A stretch of DNA of 64,000 nt from Sipunculus nudus (GCA_026874595.1 CM049309.1:39077079-39141078); one strand, 5' to 3'; positions 50,185 through 62,996 are shown, counted from the stretch's first letter. Notes: generated by a model not told the origin, from the sequence alone. Program-made: numbers and translations.

Positions 50185-51902
50185 ACTAGATGTGTCGGAA
50201 CGACACGAATGCCCCCGCCTTGGGCAAATTAGAAACATTTGTAAAATTTTGAAAATTTTTTTAAGTTCAGAAGGTGTTGTATGGTCAAAAGTAGGTCAAC
50301 AAGGGCAAAATGCAAACTCGATCTGTAACGGAATATTATCAAGCAACACACCAAAAATCATGCCAGTATATGCAGGCATTGTGGAAAAAAGTCCATACAT
50401 GTGCATTTTCCATAAAAATTTCTGTCTTTCATGAAATTTTCTATGTTTAGGAGCTGTAAAACAATCAAAAGTATGGCAACCGGGATGAAACGCAAACTCG
50501 ATCTGTAACTGTCATTATCTGCCCACACATAAAAAATCAGGGTGGTATCTGCAGGCATTGAGGAAAAAAAGTAAGTACATATGCATTTGTTATGAAAATT
50601 TATATTTTTCATGAAACTTTCTATGTTCAGGAGCAGTCAAATGGTCAAAAGTAGGTCAACTGAGAGAAAACAAGAACTCGATCTGTAACTGGTCATTATC
50701 TGCCTACACACCAAAAATCAGGCCTGTATCTGCAGGCACTGCGAAAAAAAGTCCATACATATGCACCTTTTTATGAAATTTTCTTTGTTAGAGCACCGTC
50801 AAACGGTCAAAAATAGGTCAACTGGGACAAAACGTGAACTTGATCTGTAACTGGTCATTATCTGCCCACACACAAAAAATCAGGCCAATATCTGCAGGCA
50901 TTGCGAAAAAAAGTCTGTACATGTGTATTTGTCATGATATTTCATATTTTTCATGAAATTTTCTATGTTCAGGAGCCGTAAAAGGGTCAAAAGTAGGTCA
51001 ACCAGGACGAAACGCAAACTCGATCTGTAACAGGTCTATATCTGCCCACACACCAAAAATCAGGCCAATATCTGCAGGCATTGCGAAAAAAAGTCTGTAC
51101 ATGTGTATCTTTCATGAATATTTCTATTTTTCATGAAATTTTCTATGTTTGTACAATGGTCAAAAGTAGGTCAACCGGGATGAAACGCTAACTTGATCTG
51201 TAACTGGTCTATATTTGCCCACACACCAAAAATCAGGCTAATATCTGCAGGCATTGCGAAAAAAAGTCCGTACATGTGTATCTGTCATGAATATTTCTAT
51301 TTTTCATTAAATTTTCTCAGTTTAGGAGCCGTAAAACAGTCAAAAGTAGGTCAACCCGGATGAAACGCGAACTCGATCTGTAACTGGTCTATATCTGTCC
51401 ACACACCAAAAATCAGGCCAATATCTGCAGGCACTGCGAAAAAAGTCTGTACATGTGTATTTGTCATGAAATTTCATATTTTTCATGAAATTTTCTATGT
51501 TCAGGAGCCGTAAAACGGTCAAAAGTAGGTCAACCAGGACGAAACACGAACTCGATCTGTAACTGGTCTATATCTGCTCACACACAAAAAATCAGGCCAA
51601 TATCTGCAGGCATTGCGAAAAAAAGTCCGTACATGTGTATCTGTCATGAATATTTCTATTTTTCATTAAATTTTCTAAGTTTAGGAGCCGTAAAACGGTC
51701 AAAAGTAGGTCAACCGGGACGAAACGCGAACTCGATCTGTAACTGGTCTATATCTGCCCACACACCAAAAATTAGGCCAATATCTGCAGGCATTGCGAAA
51801 AAAAGTCCGTACAACTGTTTGATTTCGGAATGACGGAAGGACGGAATGACGGACATGGGTAAAACTATATGCCCCGGCCACTTTGTGGCGGGGGCATAAA
51901 AA
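50185..51902 (+). repeat. Helentron-like repeat, family 2, nine-unit tandem core
   Basis: Starts ACTAGATGTGTCGGAACGAC, forming a hairpin (GTGTCG, GAA loop, CGACAC), then AATGCCCCCGCC. The core is nine units of about 179 bp marked by ACTCGATCTGTAACTG or a close form at 50314, 50497, 50676, 50837, 51018, 51192, 51372, 51549 and 51729. Ends with a GGACGG-type run and a 31-nt hairpin at 51868-51898: outer arms TATGCCCC/GGGGCATA, G/G mismatch, inner arms GCCAC/GTGGC, TTT loop, then AAAA. GGCGGGGGCAT at the 3' end is complementary to ATGCCCCCGCC at the 5' end. Confidence 0.85.
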
Positions 51903-54134
51903 TGAAATGCTCGGGAATAACTGGCCAATTGAGTATGTCCTTTTGTTTAGTGTAACCAAATCCTGTATGTGAATATGTTATGACAGTGAGAATTTTTGAA
52001 ATAAAATACAACCATGCAGGTATCGGAAAAACGTTCCCTTAAATTTGAACTAAACAACCTATGCTGTGTGTCCAGGGCCATCGTTATATGAGTAGAATAT
52101 TACAAACTCATGAATTATTCTCATTTTTAATACACACAGGTATGGCTTTATACCAACAACTTTACATAGGTTCTGATGAGATCGTGTAAATGAAACCCTC
52201 ATGAAACATTCGAAATTGAGAAATCACAAAATTTCAGACTCGCGAATATGAAGCCAACCACAGTATACACACACATCAAAGTAATCTATACAAGAGAAAT
52301 GAAAAACAGTGATACATGACTGTCAATGACTTCAAAGGAACATACAAGTTGTTATTTAAATATGTATGGAAATTACATGTGACAATATTACTGGAGCAAA
52401 ACATGTTCACACGTACACCACAAATGTTACTGACAGGAATGAAGTATTATTATTCCAAAAATGATACTCACCCCTCATGAAAAGTCAGGTAAATTCAGAC
52501 TGCTGCAAACATTGGCACTGATGCACATCAAAGAGGGTACCCAAAAGAACCCTAGAATTCTTGAAAACCATAACTTAATACTGTACACATGGTAACAGCT
52601 GTAGGATCCAGCCCGATACAATACACATTGTATGTGGACCCTTTTTGTGACATCACAGAAGAGGGCACTTAGGGAGGGGAGAACAGACTCAAGGACCACT
52701 TCACAGTCAGTCCTTGTTTTTATTCTCCTGAGGTACAGAACTGGTGTATTGCAAGTACTTTCAATTTACAGCAATGATTGTAAAGGGCATTTGCTGTGTG
52801 TTATTGTCATTCATACATATTGGACTCACTGAAGATAATGATTACAGTATATAATACAAGCAAATCCAGCCAAAAACTCAGAAAGGCACAGTTCTATAAA
52901 AAACTTCATTGCCATATTGTGTCTACTTAGCACAAAACCATGGGCAATTTGTCTGTTTGTATAAAATGTAGAATGGGAAAACAATATTAGAGAATTGTAT
53001 GAAATGTGCTGAAAGCATTCACAGCCAGTTAGTCATGCACAATGAGGCAACAACAGAGCACTTAATTACTTATACTAGCACTTTCAGTTTTCTTTGACTT
53101 TATAATGATAGATTAAAGCAGAAAAGAAACCAAGTAATCAAAGAAAATGTTAACATTTATTTATTTATATTCCTTGACAGCGTTATATCGACCCTCAGGC
53201 ATTAGGACCCGATTACTGGCGCCAGAGTGTCTTTACATCTAAGTGTAAGGATCACATTTTAAGGCCTTATGAAGATGCAAATATTTTTGTCATTTCTGAC
53301 AATGATCAAGGCCTACAGGTACACTGTCAATCAACAGAAAAAAGACCAATCGTTAGCATTTTTTGTGTACTTTCTAATAATACCTAACATGAGCAAGAAA
53401 AGTTCCGTTTTAATCCAGCACATTGGTAAACCCCTTTTGTTTGTTGAATTTATGACTGCATGATCACAAGCAAGGCTGGCACAGGTCACAGGATGCAGGC
53501 AGCTTGCAGCTAGGTAATAGAGGAAATGACCCGTGTCCATGGAGACAGGGTTTCACTTTGGGTTGTGAGCTCACATGTATACTATTGTGTAAATTTATCA
53601 TTCTTAGCACAATATTGAGATAATGGACCATTTACCACAATATGAATACAACCTGATGCAAGACCACTGCGATACATTCCTCGATATTACTTGTATCATG
53701 ACTTGAGTAGGCTTACCAGCCCAATTATCCAATTGCCTACTGAGTTGGGTTGTTACAGCTAATTCCTTGACAGCTATCATAGACTCTGGCATCTTTTCTC
53801 AGAGTAATTACACATTCTCAGGACACTCTGTCAACCCACTCATTGGTAGATTTCTTTCTGGACACACACAAACACACTGTTCAAGGTACCTGGTCAGCAG
53901 CTGTTTAAGGTATCTGATGTAATGACCTCCCATGTTTTTCATTCTAGATGATTGTGAAGCAGTGACCACATATATGTTGTTAACGCAACATAGACCAAAT
54001 CCCCTGCTAAATGGTTATGTGAGCAATATATTTTGCTTATACACGTAATATTTGTTTATTTTGATGATCTTAATGTAAACCATCAATCATTAATTAAGCA
54101 TAATTAAGGCATAAAATAAACTATGGGGTTTTTG
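51903..54134. other. Non-coding stretch
   Basis: No exon or known repeat supported. Confidence 0.4.
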
Positions 54135-54470
54135 GGTAGATATTGTATCAATGAGTGCATCTGTGTCAATAAAACAGAGAGCTTGTGTCAAAGAGTGTAT
54201 GTATGTCAATGGAACAGAGATATTGTGTCAAGGAGTGCCTCTGTATTATTGAATTAGAGATACTGAGTCAAGGAGTACTTCTGTGGCAATGAATTAGAGA
54301 TACTGTGTCATAGAGTGCTCCTGTGTCAGTGAATTAGAGATATTGTGGCATGGAGTGCTTCTGTGTCAATGAAATAGTATATTGTATCAAGGAGTGCTTC
54401 TGTGTCAATGAATTAGATATATTGTGTCAAGGAGTGCTTCTGTGGCAATGAATTAGAGATATTGCTTTGT
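54135..54470. repeat. Minisatellite, about 40-bp unit, about eight copies
   Basis: Units contain GTGTCAAGGAGTGCTTCTGT followed by GTCAATGAATTAGAGATATT. Confidence 0.85.
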
Positions 54471-55974
54471 ACTATGAAAAATTACGGAAAAACTGATGAA
54501 CAGCGTTTATCAGTACAGATTTACATCACCTGAAGTTTAAGTATACACCAAAAAATATACTTTAGTACCCAAAAAGTACATACTAAACTAATTTGCATTA
54601 AAATTTTAAAGAAATTGCGTGGCAGGCAGAATTTCATCCAAGTATACAAAACCTAAGTAGGTGATGCCTTTGATACACCACACCTGTTGTGTTAATTAGA
54701 AGTTAAAGAAAGTTCTGGTCATTTGAATGTCACACACTTGGCATTAAAATGCACGGTAACAGTTTAAGTCAGGTTTTTTAGATAGCAAAAAAAAAATAAA
54801 GAAATAAAATCAAACACGATTACTAAAAATGTTCTAGGTGAGGAGACCAATAAGATACACATGCCAATATATCATAAGATATAAATACAAGAAAAGGTTT
54901 AGAAATGTAGCGTAGCATAGGAAAGGTTCATGGGCAGATTGCCAGACAGGTGGATAGAGCTGAACACTTCAAGGACACGTGAAGGCGACTCTAGTGGAGC
55001 AGTTATCCTGGGTAATTTTGGTAACAAACAAACATGGGTGAAAACAAACATCTCTATGGCAGGGGTAGAATTAAATGACCAGTAAGTGACTCCAAGAGGG
55101 TTACAAACTTCTTACGTACATGTATTTATTGTACTGGGGAAATTTTCAGTTTTAATAGTGATGGCACATCTCATCTGCTAAACAAAAATGGTCTTGATGC
55201 CAAAACATTTTGAGAGAACCTGTCCAGTTAAAAATAGATAAATAAATAGTTCGACCATGAAACCTTGTGGGCTGAATTTATAAATAGTTTAATTACAGTC
55301 TAAATGATGGACATCAACCTCTCAGCCTTGAGTACCACCACCATCCCATAATGCTACTATTAATTTTTGTGACCACCTAGGAGAGGACAGGAGCAGATAA
55401 TGACATTAAATGGAACTGTTATCTCAACAAAGCTGGCTGTGTGCTCCATGAGTTGCCTTGAGAAGCACCTATAAATAGCAACAGCCAGGGTCAGGTCACT
55501 TGAAAATGCTGTTAAGTTTTCCATCGGTGCCGTTTTTCACAGAAATATTTATGATGAGATAGAGACTTAAAAGAGTACTAGATTGTTCAAGGTTTATCCT
55601 TAAAACAGTGGCCTTACATAATTAGATTGTCCAAAAACTGTATGCATGCAGAAAAAAAGAGGGCCTGATAATAAAGTCTACAGGACTGCTAATTTTTTAA
55701 ATTTCAAAAAGAATTATCACTCACCATAAAATGGATGAAAGGTGTTAATAGTTCCACTTTTAAAATCCAAAACCAGCATTTTATTTAATTATAATTATTA
55801 AGTGACTCATCTGCTACCAAAAAAAAAAAAAATATGTCGAATCAAATTGGCTCCTGTTTTATCAGAGCCTGTGTGGCTGGGGCTGGGGGGGGGGGGGATT
55901 AAACCCTCTAACCCTGCCCCTGGAAACACCCCTGACATACTATATGACCAGTAATTATACTTTTTGAAGTATAC
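54471..55974. other. Non-coding stretch with a decayed repeat at its end
   Basis: No gene seen. About 55805-55935 contains an A run, a G run and GCCCCTGGAAACACCCC, likely a remnant of a dispersed repeat. Confidence 0.35.
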
Positions 55975-56158
55975 ATCACTGCTACAAACAAGCCCCATAG
56001 CTTGGAGGATAAAAGTTGCAGTGACCCGATTTCAGGTTTCGATGGAGATTTTTTTATTGACCTCCCTGGATAATTATAGTAACAGGTTTCTAGGGTTAGC
56101 AGTTTTTTCAATTTGTGTCCTTCTAAGGGACAGCCGGACTGTCAGCTGAGCTAAAAAC
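55975..56158 (+). repeat. Helentron-like family 1 fragment, 3' end
   Basis: GCCCCATAGCTTGGAGGATA, ATTTCAGGTTTC and GACCTCCCTGG match the core at 19.7-23.4 kb. Ends ACTGTCAGCTGAGCTAAAAA with the left hairpin arm lost. Confidence 0.7.
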
Positions 56159-57134
56159 CATTGAGATTGAAGGCACCTTTTGCTTTTAGCAGTGGAGTAT
56201 GTTGCATACATTTATATATATATATATTCTGATTCTAGCTATACTGTGCTGTGGCTCCTGTACTGCAAACTTGGTTCTAAATATCTAGTGGTATACAACA
56301 CAGGGGAAGGATGTTTACTGCTGTTAACAATTACAGCTGACTGCAGCCTGATATTTTCAAGGCTTAATTTGAACAGAGCATCATTAATCAACGATGGTTT
56401 TTATTTATAGCCACATGGCCTTCGTAATCACCGTGACAAAGATGTTTATCATGCCTGCATGATGACTGAATGATAGGATCATGTATTCAACTACATGGGT
56501 ACCCATGTATCTATTTAGTAGTGTTTTACAAAAAGCATTTGATTGGATTTTCATTAAGCTCCCTAGAAATGAATGTTCTGAGGAGAAGCATCATAACTAC
56601 AGATCAAAATGTGCACATCTAGGATAATTTTATATTCCTCCGATCATCCATCTTGATTGTAAATTAAATGCTTGTGTGGCCTTGATTAAAATAAACCTAC
56701 CGGTATTGTCAGTTTCATGGTTGGTCCAGAGGAAACGTAACTCTCTAAGAGAGGACACATTCATGCCCAATGCAGGCAGTCTGTGCTGAATATATTTAGC
56801 TTTCTATGTTCAAGTGCCTCAGTGTTACTGTCATTCAATTATACTGAGTAAGACCACATCTTGTTTTGTTAATTCCAAAATGAGATTTAACATGGATTAA
56901 TTTAATTCCCATACCAGTCAGGAGATTAATCCATTTGACTTATGTTCTTTCTTAGCAAAACATGTTGGGATATGAAAGAGAAAATCAATAATTTTTTTAA
57001 TTTCCAGTTTCAATTTTTAGAATTTTCCTGAACTTTCACAACTTTATTCAAGTAATTAATTTTACATATCAAATTTAAGACTTTTGATCAATAAGTAAGG
57101 GTGAACCAACATTGACAGGAGAAAGAGAAGCAAA
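56159..57134. other. Non-coding stretch
   Basis: A short (TA)n run lies near 56212-56227. Nothing else is supported. Confidence 0.4.
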
Positions 57135-57722
57135 TGACCTTAATGTGACCTTAATCGCATATTCATTCAATGAATAATCATAAGCATTGGACTAACAAGC
57201 AACCAATCAGGTGACCTTTAACATTGTAAAGCATCAATCATCTGACAAAAACAAAATTTTGCATAAAGTGACAGAGATCTGTCAAACAGAACAAGTATAG
57301 TCTGTAAATACTTCCAGTACCAATGTTGGCATGTTTTCCGGGATACCTTTTTTATACAAAGGAGACGGTATAAAGAGTTCTAGTCTATTATGTTGCAGTA
57401 GCCATTCCTCCAACTACCAAGCGAAAAACAATGTCTTACTTGACATGTAATTTGCATGAGACAAATAATTGAAAATATTGCAAGACCCTTCATAATGACT
57501 GTGATATTGTGAACAATGGTCAGGCGATACAAATTGATGACGTCAGTCAATATGACGTCATGCGACATTGACCTTTGTGACGTCATTATTATGTTGTAAG
57601 CAGCTCTCGCTACCATGGGCATGGAAGACCTTCTGTGTAGGAGCGTTTTGGGGGCTCATTATAATAATAATTTAAAAGAACAAGCATTTGGGCTGTGGCG
57701 GATAGGTCAATTAATCCCGTCC
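57135..57722 (+). repeat. CRE-bearing repeat, copy 2, uninterrupted
   Basis: Colinear with the two separated parts at 31815-32030 and 34126-34430. Contains three TGACGTCA palindromes within about 50 bp (57539-57587), the binding site of CREB/ATF proteins, plus TGACCTTTG half-sites. No open frame or transposase was found. The class is unknown. Confidence 0.7.
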
Positions 57723-57899
57723 TGTACCATGGATCCTCTTTGAGTAGTGTCCCATCATCAGTGGAGTTTGAGAAAGTCTGTGTTGGCAACAACACGTTTC
57801 AATGCTCCCATCCCTTAATTTTGACACATAATAGTGACGATCAATGAAGTGAATATTTCCAAAGAAGATCTGATGGGAAACTGCATTAAAAGACCAAGG

Positions 57900-58810
57900 T
57901 GAGGATGGCGCTCATCAGAGAGAGGCTCTCCAATGATGATGCAGCCTTTGTGACACCGAGGGTACCCTCAAGAGAATGGGTGACTGTTTTGTTAATAATT
58001 GTAAGGAGTTAGAGCTCACAGTAAGTCCAGAGAAGAAAAACATCAGTGCAGAGGATGACAGTGCTACCCCTGATCAGGGTCAACGATGTCACCCTAAAAG
58101 CTGTATACCTACATATGTATATAAGGTCAACCAGCAACACTGTCTCACTAGATGTAGGACCTGACAGATGGCTTTGAAAGTCTCACCGTGCAATGACTAG
58201 ATTGACCAAGAGAGTGTGAGAGAATGACGCCAAGATTTTAGTGTACCATGATTTGAGTCTATCAACATTTGAGGCTACCAAGATTTGAGTCTACCATTAC
58301 ACTGAGTCTAACAACATTTGAGTCTACCAACATTCGAGTCTACCAACATCTGAGAGACATTCAAGTCCTCCGTACCTTTTCCATGGAAGTGAGACCTGGA
58401 GCACCAACATGAGGCAAGGATGCCTGCTCAATGCTTTCCACATGCATTTTCTGAAACGCATCCTTGGCATTTGCTTCCATAATCGCATGCGAAACAGTTG
58501 CATTCTTTAGCCTTAAAGAATTCCAAGTCTGCTTTCACAGCTGAGGGAACACTGCCTTGGATGGCAACATCTCTCTGCACAGCTGAGAAATCCTGGCCAG
58601 GAATCATATGGCCTGGCATTAGACAACCCTTGAGGGCTTTACAGTTGCAGATGAAAGGAGAGGTCAGCATGCAGCAAAGGAGAAGCAGGAAGAAACAAGA
58701 CTAAACAAAAGCATTCCCAGGCTTCCAAGTCTGTCTACACCAAGTGCAACAGAGACTGCCATCCCTACATACAACTGTTCAGTCACAGCAGACAATGCAA
58801 ATGATCTAGA
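57900..58810 (+). pseudogene. RTE-like non-LTR retrotransposon reverse-transcriptase pseudogene
   Basis: Translated pieces in several frames follow the order of an RTE-type polymerase: a DDAAFVT block (the catalytic ADD region, about 57930), MGDCFVNNCKELELTVSPEK (from 57976), NDVTLKAV, NTVSLD, AMTRLTKRV (about 58190), GSETWSTNMRQGCLLNAFH (from about 58383), FLKRILGI, and a C-terminal CTKCNRDCHPYIQLFSHSRQ (about 58742) resembling the terminal zinc-finger-like block. Stops and frame changes are frequent. The N-terminal endonuclease is absent. A minisatellite interrupts the middle. Confidence 0.85.
58235..58350 (+). repeat. Short minisatellite inside the RTE-like pseudogene
   Basis: About six copies of an 18-mer like ACATTTGAGTCTACCAAC. 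Confidence 0.75.
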
Positions 58811-61804
58811 CTACACTCCACAGGCACATCCAGCATGGTCAGTTAAGACTTAGCTGCCAATAATGATTACTGAAACATCACAGAGGACCAACAAACAATT
58901 AAACCAACAAACAACAAGGGATGAAAACATTACTTCTGTGGATTGTTTGAGCTGATTCACAGAAGCTCATGCAGTACTCTGTGTTTTTCCTGCAGTATTC
59001 AGTTTAAGATTCAGAAACCTACTGCCATGGAGTAGAAGTGAATGTGAAATATTAAAATGCCTAATTAGTATTCTAGGCAAGGAAACAGGGACAAGGCAAG
59101 GAAAATGTGGATAGCCTTAAGGTAGTCATAAGAGTTAAAAAAAAGTTATGTGGAAGATGAACTTATTATATAGTTAAATGTAACAACCAAGCATCAAATA
59201 TCACATATACCAGCATGGGCTTTGGTGTGCAGCCTTTGGTAGAAGCATTAATGGTTTCTTTATATTTACATAATGCCCACATGCCATTGACTTAAAACCT
59301 CTTGTAAACACACTTTCTTTGTCACACTGACTGATAAAGCTTACACTTCATCCTTCTTTATCAAAAATAAAACAACCAGATCATTAATACAGACAGAAAC
59401 AGAAATTGTAAAACTAATTAACTTAGTTTATTTCTCTTTTGAGTCAGTCCTATGAAACTGAACCATGCAGTATCCAGATATTTATTGTACAGGGTGTTGA
59501 TGAGACTCTCCCATCAAAATATGTCAGCTTACTCATCTGTTATGTAAGTAGAACTATACATGAAAGACAATTGTGTCAGACACATGATTTTATGAGCTCC
59601 TTATATTACTAGCAGGCTCATTAACAGTACAACAAAAAAGAGGTCTTTCTGATGGCTCTGAATGAGAATGAATTAATGACCAGCAATAATACATGTTTAA
59701 TAACATTTGGTTATTTTCCAGGTCTAACACAGTAAAAATTTTTTTATTTGTTCTTTGATAATTAGTTGTTATATGTGCAGTGCTGGCCAAAACTATACTC
59801 ACTGCTAATTTGGACAATACACAAGAATTAAGCTAAGATTTGATATGCACAGCATATGACATGTGGAATGCGGGTTGAGAGATTTCAAATGTACTGGCAT
59901 AGCAACATGCATATTTTCAATGTGTTGCTCCGGGATACTATGAGGAACTGACAAAAATTGCTACAAGTAGGGATTTGTTTTGCTGGATACAAATTCTGTA
60001 TGCCAGTACCATGGATATAGAATATCACCTTATTTATTTAGCAAATATCAATTTTATCTGCATTCTGCATTCCATGCATATGGAAACTTAGCTTAACAAC
60101 TTAACAACTCGTTAACTTTGCTTAACAACTTAGCTTATTGTCTTTCTTAATTCTGGGGAAAATAAACAGTAAAAACATTCATTTGTAAAACTTCATGCAT
60201 TTAATTTCTTTGTGACATTTAAAACAGCCTGTGTATATCCTAATTTTATTTGACTTATGATATGTTCCATAACTCTCAAACAAGGTTCATACAAGTCCAA
60301 AAGGTTGAAGTTTTGTGACATATTCAGAACCCTATTCAAATCATTGTGAACTCACTTGCTGTGCATGCAAACTGTAATATAGCCATCCATGATCAATACA
60401 TTATAATATGAATGGAAAAGCGTCACTAGATGAATCAAGGTTTGATATAGTATAACTTTATGGATGAATTTTTATTGATCTCTATTGTGTGATGAACACT
60501 ACTTTGTATCATTGTATGCTAGTCATTAAGCTATTTTTTTAATCATTTATCTAGTTCTGATATGAAACAGTGGTATACTTATAGAAATCCAAACTGTAAA
60601 AAATTTTTAATGTTTTTTTTCCCTCTGAATTTTGATTTAAGGGCTTTAACAGATTCTCTGCTTTATATATCTGTCAATATTCCAGGCCTCTTACTGGTCC
60701 ATGCAACATTGGTGACCATGATTTTGTCAAAGAAGTTGTGATGTACACACAAACTTACTTAATTAAATCACATGAAGCCAAAATATAAAAGTTATATTTA
60801 ACACCCTGAGTTAATACATCCAATTTTGTGCTAGGAAACCAGATATTTCTCTAGTCCACTTGTTAAGCTAATGAATGGTATAGTAGCCAGGTGGTCCTTG
60901 CTCAGGTAGCCATTGTAAAAGGCTTTAGCTGTCATTGGTTTCTTTATGGTGATGCCACGGAATCCTGCCCAGCCATCCTGAAATTAAAACCATTCATAAT
61001 ACAATTATATGCACATATTTTTATACATTATATATCTGTAATATTAATTAATGTTACTTTCTATTTCAGTGACTGAGACAGAATGGAGCATGAAAGATAA
61101 CAGACGTACACACCTATTTCAAATATATTTAAAATCTCACTGTAATTCATCAAACAACTGTCATGTCACGACTGTAACTGAGTATTTAAACCTTCTCAGA
61201 CAAATGTTAACGAGAAAGAACCCTGGTTTAATATGATACATTTACTCCAGTCTAAAATAATGTTATTGAGACAGAGCCCTGGTTAATATTATTGAGACAG
61301 ACTGGTTGTGTGATCGTATAATCAAACACAAACAGTTATATATGCAAATGCAATAAAATATTGCTTTAAAGAGATTAAAGAAAGGGGGGGCACAAAGTAC
61401 ATGACAACAAATTTTCTTTCAATCATTTAGCAGTTTTATGACGGATCCCTGACACTACCCACCTTGCACCTGATGCAGAGAGTCTCTGAATGTTTATGAT
61501 AGTAAGATGTGCCTACAGTCAACTGGTCAGAGCAGGCAACCTCTGCTGCACTGGCAATTCCTTGCTCTGAAAGAAACAACCACATTCTGAAAGCATACAT
61601 ATATGCAAACTATCCAGCACAGTGAAATTTACTCTTTCTGTATGATCTAATACAGATTTTCTTACAATTTTACAGATAATAAGGTTTTTTTTTGTTTTGT
61701 TTTATCATGCAGTTTGGACAACAAATTGTAATTTGTATTTATTATAATTATATATTTTGCAAGAATATTTGAAGTGGCTGAAATTGTATGTACATACAAA
61801 CATA
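58811..61804. other. Non-coding stretch
   Basis: About 3 kb of AT-rich unique sequence without a supported exon. Confidence 0.4.
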
Positions 61805-62996
61805 ACTAGAATACGGGTAGTCGACAAACGACTACATGTATCCGCCAAAATCAGGGTGGAACGGGTGAAGTGAGGCATGGATTGATCAGTGGCAAGTGAA
61901 ATAGAGTGAGGTGTGTTGCATATTAGCATGGATGTCTGCAGCCGAAATGTGTATGTGGGTGGCGCCACCTGCCAAAAAAAAATTGAGAAAGCTATCCAAG
62001 ATGTATAATCATGCAAAAGTTTAATCAGATAAGTCAAACCACTACTGAGATATGAGTGATTTTAGCCCACAGCAGACAAACAGATGGACGCTGTGCAAAA
62101 ATGGTTGCAGGTGGTCCCTCCAGTTTTGTGAATGATAAAGAGCTATGTAAGATATATACACATGAAAACTTTTGGCCCAATCGGTCAAACAGTTCCTGAG
62201 ATATGAGCTTGGATGTCTGCAGCGTAAACTAGAATGTAGGTGGTGCCAACTGTCATAAAATCAAGAAAGCTGTCCAGGATGTATAAACCTGCAAAATTTT
62301 AGGCAGATTTGTCAAAACACTGCTGAGATATGAGTGATTTTATCTCATGGCAGACAAACAGAGACACTGTGCAAAAATGGTTGCAGGTGGCGCCACCAGT
62401 TTTGCGTATGATAAAGAGCTATGTGAGATCTATACACATGCAAATTTTCAGGAAGATACATCAAACCAGTCTGGAGATATAAGCATGGATGTCTGCAGCT
62501 TGAACGTGAATGTAGATGGCGCCACCTGTCATAAAATCAAGAAAGCTATCCAGGATGTATATGCATGCCAAATTTCAGGTAAATTAGTCAAACCACTGCA
62601 GAGATATGAGTGATTTTAACCGAAGGCAGATGAACAGATGGACACTGTGCAAACATGGTTGCAGGTGGCGCCACCATTTTTGTGTATGTTATAAAGCTAT
62701 CCGTGGGCAACATTTGTACAATTTTTTTTTCCTTATCGGTCAAACAGTTCCCGAGATATGTGGGTTTATATGTGGAAACAGACGCACAGATGGACGCAGA
62801 GCGCAGAGGAAAGGTCAGAGGTCAAAACAAAATCGGGGCACAGCAGTTCACATGTGAAAACATGATCCCGGGTTTTGTAAAATTCCACCCAGCGGTTATG
62901 GAGGAGTTCTCCGGACACCTAAGCGGCGGCTGCGGCGGGCGTGGGGGGCTGAAAACATAGTATCCGCAAAACTCTGTTTTGGCGGATACAATTAAC
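61805..62996 (+). repeat. Helentron-like repeat, family 3, alternating core
   Basis: Starts ACTAGAATACGG, then a hairpin (GTAGTCG, ACAAA loop, CGACTAC), then TGTATCCGCCAAAA. The core is six half-units of about 129-149 bp in two alternating types, each centred on GGTGGCGCCACC or a variant (61958, about 62104, 62239, 62386, 62515, 62664). Ends with GACGCA-type sequence and a 28-nt hairpin at 62961-62988: outer arms TATCCGC/GCGGATA, inner arms AAAAC/GTTTT, TCT loop. TTTTGGCGGATACA is the complement of the 5' segment. Open frames at 62.35-62.96 kb are shadows. Confidence 0.85.

Noticed and set aside
61958-62675. Regular palindrome spacing as a CRISPR-like array
   Set aside because: Units are 129-149 bp tandem repeats with conserved interiors in a eukaryotic mobile element, with no short repeat/unique spacer pattern and no cas genes.
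62347-62960. Overlapping plus-strand frames of 83-101 codons
   Set aside because: They lie in the alternating core of the family 3 repeat and repeat its units. No domain or splice context.
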